This document shows positions 43,181 to 52,116 of a stretch of DNA of 64,000 nt, piece by piece (positions within the stretch are counted from its first letter, which is position 1; every line of letters starts with the position of its first letter). Source of the DNA: Rosenbergiella australiborealis. Lineage in GTDB: Bacteria; Pseudomonadota; Gammaproteobacteria; Enterobacterales; Enterobacteriaceae. The translations under genes were made by a program, and so were the position numbers. The stretch spans positions 248,001 through 312,000 of the forward strand of contig NZ_JABBFO010000002.1 in the NCBI RefSeq assembly GCF_018494035.1, written 5' to 3'. The notes beneath the pieces were generated by a model, which saw only the letters and a list, made by a program, of their open reading frames with translations, had not been told where the DNA came from and ran no database searches.

Positions 43181-43213
43181 CATCGATTTCGCAAAGTGTC
43201 GACCGACTTAATA

Positions 43214-43229
43214 TGTGAATAAAATCACA
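43214..43229. promoter_or_regulatory. CRP-cAMP binding site
   Basis: TGTGA-ATAAAA-TCACA is a perfect match to the CRP core TGTGA-N6-TCACA. It lies between the two operators in the cscA/cscB divergent region and should mediate catabolite control of both genes. Confidence 0.88.
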
Positions 43230-43232
43230 AAT

Positions 43233-43244
43233 GTTAACGTTAAC
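43233..43244. promoter_or_regulatory. csc operator 2 (LacI-family palindrome)
   Basis: This is the second perfect GTTAACGTTAAC, 3 bp from the CRP site on the cscB side. The centre-to-centre distance to operator 1 is 64 bp, about six helical turns, so one CscR dimer pair could loop the DNA between them. Confidence 0.8.
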
Positions 43245-43347
43245 CTAGGATAAGTGTGATGGAGATTGCAGCTTTTCGATGGGAGGGATTTGCAAATTGG
43301 TGAAAGCGCGTATCACTAATCATTGTCGCAGAACAAGGGAGACTATC

Positions 43348-44583
43348 ATGACGTTTTCAATTCCATTCACGGACCGCCACTATCGAATTAGCTCAGGCTA
43401 TTTGGCCTTATTTTTTATCTGTTGGTCACTGTGGTGGTCGTTGTATGCCATCTGGCTAAAACAGCGGATTGGACTAACCGGTGCGGAGCTGGGAATTCTT
43501 TACGCTATTAATCAAACAGCCAGCATCATATTTATGCTTGCCTACGGAGTGATTCAAGACAAATTAGGATTGAGAAAAATATTAATGTGGGTGGTCAGTG
43601 CTGTGCTCATCTTGACCGGCCCGTTTATGACGTTTATTTACCAGCCCTTATTACTAAATAGCTTTTATTTAGGCGCTATTATAGGCTCACTCTTTTTGGG
43701 TATTGGTTACTTAGCCGGTTTCGGGTTAGTAGAAACTTTTTGCGAAAAAATAAGCCGTCATTTTCATTTTGAATATGGTGCGGCGAGAGCATGGGGATCG
43801 TTAGGCTACGCCCTTGGCGCCTTTATTGCGGGTATGTTATTTCGCATTGATCCTAATCTCAATTTCTGGCTTATATCGCTGTTTGGTGTGGCCTTCGCCT
43901 TTCTTAATACGCGCTTTACTCCCCCTGAATATACCGAATCTCAACAAAATATAATTAGGCGACAAGACTTTATTGCGGTATTTAACGATAAGCACTTTTG
44001 GATTTTTGTCATCTTTGTGATTGGTACATGGTCTTTTTATAATATTTTCGACCAACAACTCTTTCCTATTTTTTATACACAACTTTTTAGCTCATCAGCG
44101 CTAGGCGCCGAGATTTATAGCTATCTCAATGCATCACAAGTGATCCTTGAGGCTTTTTTTATGGCTCTTATTCCTTCACTGGTGAACCGTATCGGCGCAA
44201 AAAATGCCTTATTATTAGGTGTGATGATTATGGCGATTCGTATATTTTCCTGCGCGCTGAGTGTTAATCCCTACCTGATTTCAGCAGTCAAACTTTTGCA
44301 TGCACTGGAAGTTCCTTTATGTGTAATTGCGGTATTCAAATATAGCACCCTATATTTCGATAAACGCCTCTCCTCCACTATTTTTCTGATTGGGTTTCAA
44401 GTGGCCAGTTCGATCGGAGTGGTACTGATATCCTATCCTCTCGGCGCATTGCATGACCATTATGGTTATCAACATCTTTTCTGGATAATTACAGCGATCG
44501 TTATGACCATGCTGGTGTTTGGCATGGCCTTGTTAGGGCGGCGTCAATTACAGCCTGGTCACAATAAGCACTCTTCACGCTGA
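43348..44583 (+). CDS. cscB: Sucrose:proton symporter CscB
   Basis: CscB belongs to the oligosaccharide:H+ symporter (LacY) family and imports sucrose. The start MTFSIPFTDRHYRISSGYL follows AAGGGAGAC; the longer frame is not conserved. The 411-residue protein has 12 predicted helices and close similarity to E. coli CscB (FFICWSLWWSLYAIWLK, DKLGLRKILMW, GTWSFYNIFDQQLFP, KLLHALEVPLCVIAVFKY). The charged residues of the LacY-type proton relay in the late helices are visible (Glu in HALEVPL, Arg in MAIRIFSC). It is expressed divergently from cscA behind the CRP site and operator 2. Confidence 0.94.
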   Translation: MTFSIPFTDRHYRISSGYLALFFICWSLWWSLYAIWLKQRIGLTGAELGILYAINQTASIIFMLAYGVIQDKLGLRKILMWVVSAVLILTGPFMTFIYQPLLLNSFYLGAIIGSLFLGIGYLAGFGLVETFCEKISRHFHFEYGAARAWGSLGYALGAFIAGMLFRIDPNLNFWLISLFGVAFAFLNTRFTPPEYTESQQNIIRRQDFIAVFNDKHFWIFVIFVIGTWSFYNIFDQQLFPIFYTQLFSSSALGAEIYSYLNASQVILEAFFMALIPSLVNRIGAKNALLLGVMIMAIRIFSCALSVNPYLISAVKLLHALEVPLCVIAVFKYSTLYFDKRLSSTIFLIGFQVASSIGVVLISYPLGALHDHYGYQHLFWIITAIVMTMLVFGMALLGRRQLQPGHNKHSSR

Positions 44584-44587
44584 AAAG

Positions 44588-44620
44588 ACCACGAAATACC
44601 TGAATGTGGTATTTCGTGGT
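44588..44620. terminator. Hairpin between convergent cscB and phnA
   Basis: ACCACGAAATACC and GGTATTTCGTGGT form a perfect 13-bp stem with a short loop in the convergent gap. There is no clear T tract on the cscB strand. Confidence 0.65.
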
Positions 44621-44627
44621 AAGCACA

Positions 44628-44969
44628 TTAACCGTTCTTTTTTACAAATTCTGATTTCAGCTTCATCGGTCCAAAGCCATCAATTTTACAATCGATGTTA
44701 TGGTCACCTTCAACCAACCGGATGGCTTTCACTTTTGTCCCAATTTTCAGCGGCGTTGAACTACCTTTGACTTTGAGATCTTTGATAATGGTGACAGCAT
44801 CTCCGTCGCTCAAGAGATTACCGTTGGCATCACGGACGATTAACTGTTCGTCCCCCCCCTGTACAGCAGACAGCGACCATTCATGGCCGCATTCAGGACA
44901 ATTAAGCGTCCCTTCGTTTTCCCAAGTAAAGGTAGAGTGACACTGGGGACAAGGAGGAAGTGTTGACAT
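44628..44969 (-). CDS. PhnA/YjdM family zinc-ribbon protein
   Basis: This is a small protein of the PhnA (YjdM) family, annotated as alkylphosphonate utilisation protein, although the E. coli protein has no proven role in phosphonate breakdown. The start [12 protein letters not shown] is preferred; 113 residues. The N-terminal zinc ribbon has CPQCHSTF and CPECGHEW, followed by the conserved PhnA domain ([25 protein letters not shown]). It lies between cscB and cscK and breaks up the sucrose genes; nothing suggests it works with them. Confidence 0.9.
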   Translation of the reverse strand: MSTLPPCPQCHSTFTWENEGTLNCPECGHEWSLSAVQGGDEQLIVRDANGNLLSDGDAVTIIKDLKVKGSSTPLKIGTKVKAIRLVEGDHNIDCKIDGFGPMKLKSEFVKKNG

Positions 44970-44989
44970 TAAGAACCTCATAATTAATA

Positions 44990-45025
44990 AAAAAACAAAA
45001 ACCCTATACTTTATGTGTATAGGGT
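44990..45025 (-). terminator. Terminator of cscK
   Basis: On the minus strand ACCCTATAC-ACATAAA-GTATAGGGT is followed by a T-rich run, about 50 bases after the cscK stop. Confidence 0.85.
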
Positions 45026-45073
45026 AACTGTTTTCTGCATTAAACGCATCTTAATCAGATATTCTATGGGCTG

Positions 45074-45997
45074 TTAAAACTGTTTAGTAATCTCTGAGTA
45101 GTAAGGTAGCGCGGTCATCGCTCCCTTTGCCGTGGTAGCAAGCGCCCCACATACCTGTGCTAACGCAAGCACACTCTCAAGCTGAGACGACGATTGTGGA
45201 AAACCTCGGGTAGAGAGTCCATAAAGTAATCCTGCTACAAACGCATCCCCCGCTCCTGTTGTATCGACACTGACGACCGGTTTAGCCTCGTGATAACTTA
45301 TTTCACCCTGATAGTAGGCTGTCACCCCTTCTTTACCGCGGGTGATGACCAACAGTTCCGGTTGATACGCCTCAACAATTGAGCGAATGCCCTGTTCTAA
45401 CTGATAATCCCCACTGATAAACTGTAATTCATCTTCCGACAACTTAATCACATCGGCTAACGTCAAAGCGTCAGCCAACGTTTCACGCAACTGGTGTTCA
45501 TTCGGCCAAAAATCTTCACGAATATTCGGATCAAAACAGACTTTTCCACCTGCACGGCGGATCCGTGCCATCGCTTCAAGCGTTGTTCCGCGACTCGGCT
45601 CTCGACTCAAAGCAATAGAACAACAATGCAGCCACTCTTCAGCTTGAAAACCAGGAAGATCTTGGTTCACCAGAAAAAGATCCGCACTGGGTCTGACCAT
45701 AAAGGTGAATGATCGCTCGCCGTCATCATCCAACCCAACGACGACAGTAGAAGTCCGTTGTTCAGGATCAAAAAACATATAGTCGGTCGATACTTGCTCT
45801 TTTTTTAACGTATTCTGTAAAAATCTACCAAATGGATCTTCACCTACACGGCCGATGAAAGCACTATTGCCGCCTAAGCGTGCAATACCAACTGCGACGT
45901 TAGCTGGCGCACCTCCGGGGCATTGTAGTAAACGCCCTTCACCTTCTGGTAATAGATCGATGACTGCATCGCCTAATACCCATACTTTTTTACTCAT
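45074..45997 (-). CDS. cscK: Fructokinase CscK
   Basis: CscK phosphorylates the fructose freed by CscA to fructose 6-phosphate. The 307-residue pfkB/ribokinase-family protein has MSKKVWVLGDAVIDLLPEG, the sugar-binding PGGAPANVAVGIARLGG and the catalytic DTTGAGDAFVAGLLYGL with Asp as base. Length and sequence match E. coli CscK, including the ending AKGAMTALP. The start at 45997 has TTATTATG context and a weak ribosome site (GGAGTT). It is separate from cscA and cscB, with its own upstream region and terminator, so its control may differ. Confidence 0.93.
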   Translation of the reverse strand: MSKKVWVLGDAVIDLLPEGEGRLLQCPGGAPANVAVGIARLGGNSAFIGRVGEDPFGRFLQNTLKKEQVSTDYMFFDPEQRTSTVVVGLDDDGERSFTFMVRPSADLFLVNQDLPGFQAEEWLHCCSIALSREPSRGTTLEAMARIRRAGGKVCFDPNIREDFWPNEHQLRETLADALTLADVIKLSEDELQFISGDYQLEQGIRSIVEAYQPELLVITRGKEGVTAYYQGEISYHEAKPVVSVDTTGAGDAFVAGLLYGLSTRGFPQSSSQLESVLALAQVCGALATTAKGAMTALPYYSEITKQF

Positions 45998-46086
45998 AAT
46001 AACTCCATCAATCGTTCTAACAGTGATCAAATTTATGTGATAGATTAGCGGCCTTTTTTAATTTAACCAGGATAATCAATTCATCG

Positions 46087-47319
46087 ATGGCAAGATTTTG
46101 GTCAAAAGAAGCTGCGCTATGGGGTTTTGCACTCTACGGTACAGCGGTAGGCGCAGGAACCTTATTCCTTCCTATCCAACTCGGTTCTGCAGGGACAATT
46201 GTCCTTTTTATTACTGCGCTTGTGGCATGGCCACTGACCTATTGGCCGCATAAAGCCCTGAGTCAGTTTATTCTTGCGGCTCCCGCTAGCGGTGCCGCAG
46301 AGGGTATCACCCATGCAGTAAAATATTATTATGGAAAGCGAGTGGGTAACCTTATCACCTTTCTCTATTTTATTGCTTTCTTCGTAATCGTTTTAATTTA
46401 TGCCGTAGCCATCACTAATTCACTGATTGAGCAGATTGCTACCCACTATCCGCTCACTCATCTCGCCCGCGTCGGTTTGAGTTTTTTAGTGGTCATGGTG
46501 CTTAACTTAATTTTCTTGATGGGACGTCAAACGACCCTACGTGTTATGGGCTTTCTGGTCTTTCCCATACTGGCATACTTTTTTTTCCTATCCTGTTATA
46601 TGGTAAAAGATTGGCACCCAGAACGCCTAGCGCTAACGGGTCAGTTTTCGACATCGAGCTTTCACCAACTCTGGCTGTCATTGCCGGTGATGGTTTTTGC
46701 GTTCAGCCATACCCCGATTATTTCAACCTTCTCGGTGGCACAACGCGAGACGCATGGCGATGCCGCGATATCCAACGTTCAACGTATTATGCGTTGGGCT
46801 TATCTGGTCATTAGTCTTAGCGTGCTATTTTTTGTATTTAGCTGCTATTTATCGATCCCAACCGCCAATATTCAAGAAGCGAAAGATAAGGGATTGACCG
46901 TTCTCTCAGCGCTATCGATGAAACCGGACTCTCCTGCTTGGCTAGCCTTATCGGGCATCATCGTAGCAATCGTCGCGATGTCTAAATCATTTTTGGGTAC
47001 TTATTTTGGGGTGATTGAAGGTGCAACAGAGCTCACTCGAAGCGTTTTAAAGCCATTCGGCGTATCGAGGAGTTATCGTTTTAATCGCACGGTATCGGTC
47101 TGTGTTGTTTCGTTGATTACTTTCGGTGTTTGTAGCGTTAATCCCAATGCTTTGTCGATGATTTATGCCATTAGTGGTCCATTAATCGCCATGATACTGT
47201 TTATTATGCCCACATTATCGACATGGTTAATTGCAGAATTAAAGCCCTATCGTAGTCTCGGCAACTTACTGACGTTAATTATCGGTGTGCTGTGTGTCTC
47301 TGTGATGTTTTTTCATTAA
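46087..47319 (+). CDS. Aromatic/hydroxy amino acid permease (SdaC/TdcC family)
   Basis: This is a 410-residue inner-membrane symporter of the HAAAP family, whose members import serine, threonine or aromatic amino acids with protons. It starts MARFWSKEAALWGFALYGTAVGAGTLFLPIQ, the family's first helix with its glycine-rich unwound region, and has about 11 helices. SLPVMVFAFSHTPIISTFSVAQRE is the conserved substrate loop also seen in TdcC and SdaC. It is shorter than TdcC (443). The ribosome site is weak (AGGA, 15 bases upstream). The substrate cannot be assigned. Confidence 0.87.
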   Translation: MARFWSKEAALWGFALYGTAVGAGTLFLPIQLGSAGTIVLFITALVAWPLTYWPHKALSQFILAAPASGAAEGITHAVKYYYGKRVGNLITFLYFIAFFVIVLIYAVAITNSLIEQIATHYPLTHLARVGLSFLVVMVLNLIFLMGRQTTLRVMGFLVFPILAYFFFLSCYMVKDWHPERLALTGQFSTSSFHQLWLSLPVMVFAFSHTPIISTFSVAQRETHGDAAISNVQRIMRWAYLVISLSVLFFVFSCYLSIPTANIQEAKDKGLTVLSALSMKPDSPAWLALSGIIVAIVAMSKSFLGTYFGVIEGATELTRSVLKPFGVSRSYRFNRTVSVCVVSLITFGVCSVNPNALSMIYAISGPLIAMILFIMPTLSTWLIAELKPYRSLGNLLTLIIGVLCVSVMFFH

Positions 47320-47325
47320 TCCCTC

Positions 47326-47346
47326 AGGGCGGCTTTTAGCCGCCCT
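47326..47346. terminator. Hairpin between the permease and aldB
   Basis: AGGGCGGCT-TTT-AGCCGCCCT is a perfect 9-bp stem between the two convergent genes, without a strong T tract. Confidence 0.6.
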
Positions 47347-47355
47347 GGTTCAAGA

Positions 47356-48876
47356 CTAAAAAAACCCTAATGGCTGAATGCCATAACTCACCAATAAATT
47401 TTTCGTTTGTTGGTAATGATCAAGCATCATTTTATGTGTTTCCCGGCCAATTCCTGATTGTTTATAGCCACCAAAAGCAGCGTGAGCGGGATAAAGATGA
47501 TAGCAATTGGTCCATACACGTCCCGCTTGTATGGCTCGCCCAACACGGTAAGCTCGATTGGTGTCCCTAGTCCAAACCCCCGCCCCCAAGCCATAGATGG
47601 TGTCATTAGCGATAGCAATGGCTTCGGCCTCATCCTGAAACGTTGTAATGCCAATGACCGGTCCAAAAATCTCTTCTTGGAACACCCGCATTGAGTTATT
47701 ACCTTTTAATAATGTCGGTTGAATATAAAACCCTGACCCAAGCTCATCCGAAAAGTTTTCGGCATGTCCTCCTGCTAAAACGTCGGCCCCTTCTTGTTTT
47801 GCAATCTCTAACCACGACAAAATTTTCTCATACTGTTGTTCGCTAGCCTGCGCACCAATCATCGTCTGCGTGTCGAGCGGGTGACCACGTTTAATTGCCT
47901 TCATACGCTCCATCACGACAGCCATAAAAGGTTCAAACATGGAGGCTTGCACTAAGGCACGAGAAGGGCAAGTACAGATCTCACCTTGATTTAAAAAACC
48001 CAGTACCAGTCCTTCAGCCGCTTTCTCGATGAAACTCTTTTCCGCTGTCATAATATCTTCAAAGAAGATATTCGGCGACTTACCGCCTAATTCAACCGTT
48101 GAGGGAATGATATTTTTTGCCGCTAATTCCAGAATATGACGACCTGTTGCCGTGGAACCGGTAAAGGCAATTTTAGCAATTCCTTTATGACTGGCCAGAG
48201 CCTCCCCGGCTTCATTACCAAAGCCATGTACAATATTTAATACGCCCTTAGGCAGAAGATCGCCGATCAGCTCAGCAAATAGTGTGATCGTCAAAGGTGT
48301 TTGTTCCGCTGGCTTCAACACGACACAATTACCCGCGGCAAGGGCCGGGGCCAGTTTCCATGCCGCCATCAGTAAGGGAAAATTCCACGGAATGATTTGC
48401 CCAACCACACCTAATGGTTCATGAAAATGATAACTGACGGTCGTTTCATCAATTTCCGCGCAGCTGCCTTCTTGTGCCCGAAGACAACCTGCAAAATAAC
48501 GAAAATGATCAACGGCTAAAGGCAGATCAGCGGCTAACGTTTCACGTATTGGTTTGCCATTGTCCCAGGTTTCATTGACCGCAAATCGCTCCAAGGCCTG
48601 TTCTAATCGCTGTGCAATATTGAGTAAAATTTCTGAACGTTGCTGTACTGAATACCGACTCCATATAGGAAAGGCTTGCGCGGCAGCCTCCACTGCTAGA
48701 TCAATATCTTGCTGATTTGAGCGGGGAAATTGACCAATCAACGATCCATCAATCGGCGAGGTATTTTTGAAATACTCGCCACTTTGAGGCGGTTTAAATT
48801 GCCCGTTAATATAATTGTGGTAAGTCTCTTGTAAGACTATTAACGAACCTGCTTCTCTTGGTGATGCATAGCGCAT
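47356..48876 (-). CDS. aldB: NAD(P)-dependent aldehyde dehydrogenase (AldB/ExaC type)
   Basis: This enzyme oxidises acetaldehyde and related aldehydes to acids. The 506-residue protein is collinear with E. coli AldB (512), sharing [13 protein letters not shown]-like, [34 protein letters not shown] and the catalytic cysteine region [28 protein letters not shown] and the ending [20 protein letters not shown] are also shared. A good ribosome site AGGGGGG precedes the ATG. It is a single-gene unit convergent with the permease. Confidence 0.9.
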   Translation of the reverse strand: MRYASPREAGSLIVLQETYHNYINGQFKPPQSGEYFKNTSPIDGSLIGQFPRSNQQDIDLAVEAAAQAFPIWSRYSVQQRSEILLNIAQRLEQALERFAVNETWDNGKPIRETLAADLPLAVDHFRYFAGCLRAQEGSCAEIDETTVSYHFHEPLGVVGQIIPWNFPLLMAAWKLAPALAAGNCVVLKPAEQTPLTITLFAELIGDLLPKGVLNIVHGFGNEAGEALASHKGIAKIAFTGSTATGRHILELAAKNIIPSTVELGGKSPNIFFEDIMTAEKSFIEKAAEGLVLGFLNQGEICTCPSRALVQASMFEPFMAVVMERMKAIKRGHPLDTQTMIGAQASEQQYEKILSWLEIAKQEGADVLAGGHAENFSDELGSGFYIQPTLLKGNNSMRVFQEEIFGPVIGITTFQDEAEAIAIANDTIYGLGAGVWTRDTNRAYRVGRAIQAGRVWTNCYHLYPAHAAFGGYKQSGIGRETHKMMLDHYQQTKNLLVSYGIQPLGFF

Positions 48877-49089
48877 AAAACCCCCTAACAGATGTTAAAC
48901 AACTGTTAAATTACCGCCAGTATCTGAAAATGTCACAAGAAAGAGGATGATTTTGTGAGATAGATAAGAAAATTAGTCGGCATACCGATACGGACTATTC
49001 CTATAAGTTTAGGGATTACGACCAAACTCTGAAACTTTCATCCTACACTTAAGACTAAGTGACTTAATAGGTCGCAATAGGAGGGTAAA

Positions 49090-49665
49090 ATGCTCGCTTC
49101 AGCATTAAATATGGTCCGTTCAAAAGCAGGCTTTGTTCAACAATTTATCCGTAACCCACGCGCTATAGGCAGTATCACCCCTTCATCAGTGATGCTCTGT
49201 GAAACGATGGCAAAAAGCGCCGATTGGCAGACCATTTCCCGTGTAGCTGAATTGGGAGCGGGTGATGGCGTCCTGACTCGATTGCTGCTGCAATACCTTG
49301 ATCCTCACGCATCACTGGATATCTTTGAGATCAATCCACGACTTGTACAGCAGTTACATGAAATACACGACCACAGGTTGGCAATCCATGCACATTCTGC
49401 GGAGCATCTCAATGGACGTTATGATGCGATCTTTTCAGGTCTACCGCTCCTTTCGCTACCTGCAAAGACACGTCACGCGATTTTAGAAAAAGTCCACCAT
49501 ACCCTGACACCCGGCGGTGTATTTATTCAGTTTCAATACACATCCCTGACTCAACCTGTACTTTCTCGCTACTTTATTTGGGAGAGACAACGTGTAATAA
49601 AAAATGTCCCACCCGCTTGGGTATATCGCTGTCGACATCATTGGTCGGATCAACCAACCCCTTAG
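49090..49665 (+). CDS. SAM-dependent methyltransferase, phospholipid N-methyltransferase-like
   Basis: This 191-residue class I methyltransferase resembles the PmtA/phospholipid N-methyltransferase and rRNA dimethyladenosine-like group. It has an N-terminal segment FVQQFIRNPRAIGSITPSS shared with the phosphatidylethanolamine methyltransferase group, the SAM motif VAELGAGDGVLTRLLL, and SGLPLLSLP in place of motif IV. TPGGVFIQFQYTSLTQPVLSRYF is also conserved. Ribosome site AGGAGGG. Phospholipid methylation is likely from family but not proven; an rRNA or small-molecule substrate is possible. Confidence 0.78.
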   Translation: MLASALNMVRSKAGFVQQFIRNPRAIGSITPSSVMLCETMAKSADWQTISRVAELGAGDGVLTRLLLQYLDPHASLDIFEINPRLVQQLHEIHDHRLAIHAHSAEHLNGRYDAIFSGLPLLSLPAKTRHAILEKVHHTLTPGGVFIQFQYTSLTQPVLSRYFIWERQRVIKNVPPAWVYRCRHHWSDQPTP

Positions 49666-49673
49666 TTTTTAGC

Positions 49674-50840
49674 TTACCGCTGATAGCTAAGGCGCGTTAC
49701 CGCAATATTTATCCACCAGTCGATCCCTTGACCAATAACGCTGTCATCAAAATCATAGTGAGGATGATGGCACATCGGTTTTTCACCAATACCTAAAAAG
49801 CCATAGACACCGGGTGCATGTGCCAGGTAAAAGGCAAAATCTTCAGAAGGCCCTACAGGGCTATTCGCCAGATAACAGGATTCTATTCCTCGCCATTGTT
49901 GAAAGGCGGTAACTAGCTCACGGGCTAATTTATCGTCGTTGATCACGGAAGGACAGCCTGCAATATAGGTAATCTCACCCTTACCCCCATAGCCTTGGGT
50001 GACACTGTCTAACAGTTGTTGCATACGTTGTTTGACCTCAATACGTACTTGCGGATCATAAGTGCGTACGGTGCCACTGAGTATAACTTTATCAGGGATG
50101 ATATTGTGGGAACTCCCCCCTTGGATCGAGCCGAAACTAATGGTTGCCGTCTGCAATGGGCTAATAGAACGGCTAATGATCGTCTGATAGTCAGCAATTA
50201 ATCTTGCGGCCATCACAATAGGATCAACACAGCGTTCAGGCACCGCACCGTGACCGCCTTTCCCTTGTAAGGTGAGCGTGAAAATATCACTCGCAGTTAA
50301 GGTTGCCGCCTGATTGACTTCAATAACACCTCGCGCTCTCCCCGGCATATTGTGCAAGCCATAGATCTCGTCAAAGGGAAAACGGGTATATAACCCATCA
50401 TCAAGCATCGCCTTAGCACCGAGTAAATTTTCTTCAGCACACTGGAAGATAAAGACTAAGGTACCTGAAAAATGTCGATGCTTAGCCAGTATTTTTGCGG
50501 CACCTAGTAACATCACAGTATGACCGTCATGCCCACAGCCATGAAATCGGCCAGCAAGATGTGAACAGTATTCTACCTCAGTCTGATCTCGGCCTTCTTG
50601 CATCGGTAACGCATCCATATCTGCCCGTAATGCAATCATCTTACCTGGACGGTTACCGTGAAGTACTGCCACAATCCCCGTTTGGCCAATGCCGGTATGG
50701 ATCTCATCCATATTGCATCGTTGTAGATAGGACTCAACCGCTGCCGCTGTTACCACTTCTTCAAATGCAACTTCAGGGTGCTGATGCAAAGAACGTCGTA
50801 AAGCGACCAGTTCATCAATCAATTCAGGTTCGTAGTGCAT
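49674..50840 (-). CDS. M20-family amidohydrolase (hippurate hydrolase type)
   Basis: This is a cytoplasmic metallopeptidase of the M20D family, which cleaves N-acyl amino acids such as hippurate or IAA-amino acid conjugates. The 388-residue protein has RRSLHQHPEVAFEE at the N-terminus, metal-ligand motifs GCGHDGHTVMLLGAA and CAEENLLGAKAM, GKGGHGAVPE starting the dimerisation domain, and SPVGPSEDFAFYL near the end. It starts two bases after the ycdY stop, so both are in one operon. The substrate is unknown; no signal peptide is present. Confidence 0.88.
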   Translation of the reverse strand: MHYEPELIDELVALRRSLHQHPEVAFEEVVTAAAVESYLQRCNMDEIHTGIGQTGIVAVLHGNRPGKMIALRADMDALPMQEGRDQTEVEYCSHLAGRFHGCGHDGHTVMLLGAAKILAKHRHFSGTLVFIFQCAEENLLGAKAMLDDGLYTRFPFDEIYGLHNMPGRARGVIEVNQAATLTASDIFTLTLQGKGGHGAVPERCVDPIVMAARLIADYQTIISRSISPLQTATISFGSIQGGSSHNIIPDKVILSGTVRTYDPQVRIEVKQRMQQLLDSVTQGYGGKGEITYIAGCPSVINDDKLARELVTAFQQWRGIESCYLANSPVGPSEDFAFYLAHAPGVYGFLGIGEKPMCHHPHYDFDDSVIGQGIDWWINIAVTRLSYQR

Positions 50841-50842
50841 GA

Positions 50843-51415
50843 TTACGCCTCCTGTTCATCCTCAGTATCATCGACTTCAAGTAACTCTTCGGCCATCGCC
50901 TGTACAGCCCCGCGTGTTGTCATCGCCAACGCCCGATAAAAACCAGTTTGAGCATGGGCTTCCACTTTACCGAGGAATGCGCCACACCAAGGCAGTAAAA
51001 ATTCTTCAAAAAGAGTCATAATTGCTTGATTTTCATCGTCTGCAGCATTGTCTTCTAACCATGAGGCAGCTAATAAAAGTCTTCCAAAGTGATCCGCAGG
51101 AGTCTCAGCAAGTGGCATACCGCGGGCAGTCAAAAAACTCGCGACATCCGCTTCCTCGGGTCCATTCGGCCATTCATGACCATAAGGCGTTACCGCAGGC
51201 GTCTCTGTCAAGAACAGTTGTTGGTAATCCTGATTGAGTGCCGCACGCTCATACGGACGTTGTAATTGAGCCAGTAACTCATCTTGCTCTAACGGCCAAT
51301 GTTGATTTAATTTACCCTCTGCCAATAAGTTCCACAGGGGTTTGACGGTAAGATCGTCAGGTTGGCGATAAAAAAGAGTACCAAGGATGCGGCAGAGCAA
51401 GGAAAATTCATTCAT
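50843..51415 (-). CDS. ycdY: TorD/DmsD-family chaperone YcdY
   Basis: This redox-enzyme-maturation chaperone is like E. coli YcdY, which assists the phosphatase YcdX. The 190-residue protein starts MNEFSLLCRILGTLFYRQPDD and aligns closely with YcdY, including LPWCGAFLGKVEAHA and RGMPLAETPADHFGRLLLAASWLED. The longer in-frame start upstream is not conserved. No molybdoenzyme gene or ycdX is next to it in this window; instead it is followed by an M20 hydrolase. Confidence 0.9.
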   Translation of the reverse strand: MNEFSLLCRILGTLFYRQPDDLTVKPLWNLLAEGKLNQHWPLEQDELLAQLQRPYERAALNQDYQQLFLTETPAVTPYGHEWPNGPEEADVASFLTARGMPLAETPADHFGRLLLAASWLEDNAADDENQAIMTLFEEFLLPWCGAFLGKVEAHAQTGFYRALAMTTRGAVQAMAEELLEVDDTEDEQEA

Positions 51416-51726
51416 AAGTTTGGGCCTAAGGTCGAAGTAATGACCGACAGTATACCATGAAGCCCTGCACTGTTGAGTTTCGGGTAGGAGCGATCGTGAC
51501 GCCGTAGTCATTAGGCAACGACAATTAGCCTAAGTAGCAGGTTAGCGACGAGATGTAGGGGAAGAGTAACGCGAGCATTGCAATGAAATTCGCCACTGTC
51601 ATAAAATTAAGACATAAAAAAATCCGTAATCCTTATTAAGGTTACGGATTTTTATCATACCATCGAAGAGTTATGCTAACCGCTCGATACTAACCACCGA
51701 CGGTAGGTGTTGTCATTCGTCAGACA
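51416..51726. other. Non-coding stretch between ycdY and the GlsB gene
   Basis: No gene is supported here. It holds the ycdY promoter region and the strong bidirectional terminator at 51615-51653. Confidence 0.5.
51615..51653. terminator. Bidirectional hairpin terminator upstream of ycdY
   Basis: AAAAATCCGTAA and TTACGGATTTTT form a 12-bp stem with an inner CCTTATTAAGG hairpin, flanked by A and T tracts. Neither neighbouring gene ends here: ycdY starts to its left and the GlsB gene, read leftward, ends to its right, so it probably ends the GlsB transcript. Confidence 0.8.
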
Positions 51727-51975
51727 TCAGCTCACAACTTTGCGATAAATCCACAGTACAACTATCGCACCGATTACTGCAACGACGAAACTTCCGAAGT
51801 TGAAGCCGTCAACACGACCATGACCGAAGAATGTGCTGATCCAGCCACCAACGACTGCACCCACAATACCTAAAATAACAGTGACGATAAAACCACCACC
51901 ATCTCTGCCAGGCATAATCCATTTCGCAAGGATCCCTGCGATCAGACCAAAGATAATCCACGAAAGAATACCCAT
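51727..51975 (-). CDS. GlsB/YeaQ/YmgE family stress-response membrane protein
   Basis: This is an 82-residue inner-membrane protein with three hydrophobic, glycine-rich helices: MGILSWIIFGLIAGILAKWIMPG, the FIVTVILGIVGAVVGGWIS segment and GSFVVAVIGAIVVLWIYRKV. It belongs to the transglycosylase-associated (DUF1269-like) GlsB/YeaQ/YmgE group, usually induced by general stress, but function is unknown. It is monocistronic with a ribosome site AAGGAGCAG; the terminator at about 51615 lies downstream. Confidence 0.9.
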   Translation of the reverse strand: MGILSWIIFGLIAGILAKWIMPGRDGGGFIVTVILGIVGAVVGGWISTFFGHGRVDGFNFGSFVVAVIGAIVVLWIYRKVVS

Positions 51976-52116
51976 TTACTGCTCCTTATCTGACAAACAT
52001 CAATTTATACATTCACAAAGTGATTAATGAATATTTTTAAACACTGTCAAAATAATTATAGGAGACAAATTACAACCTGGCGAATAAAAAATAAGAAATC
52101 GCTATAATTTAACGTG

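Noticed and set aside
43139-43183. Longer N-terminus for cscA
   Set aside because: Those codons cover the operator palindrome, and a good ribosome site precedes the ATG at 43138.
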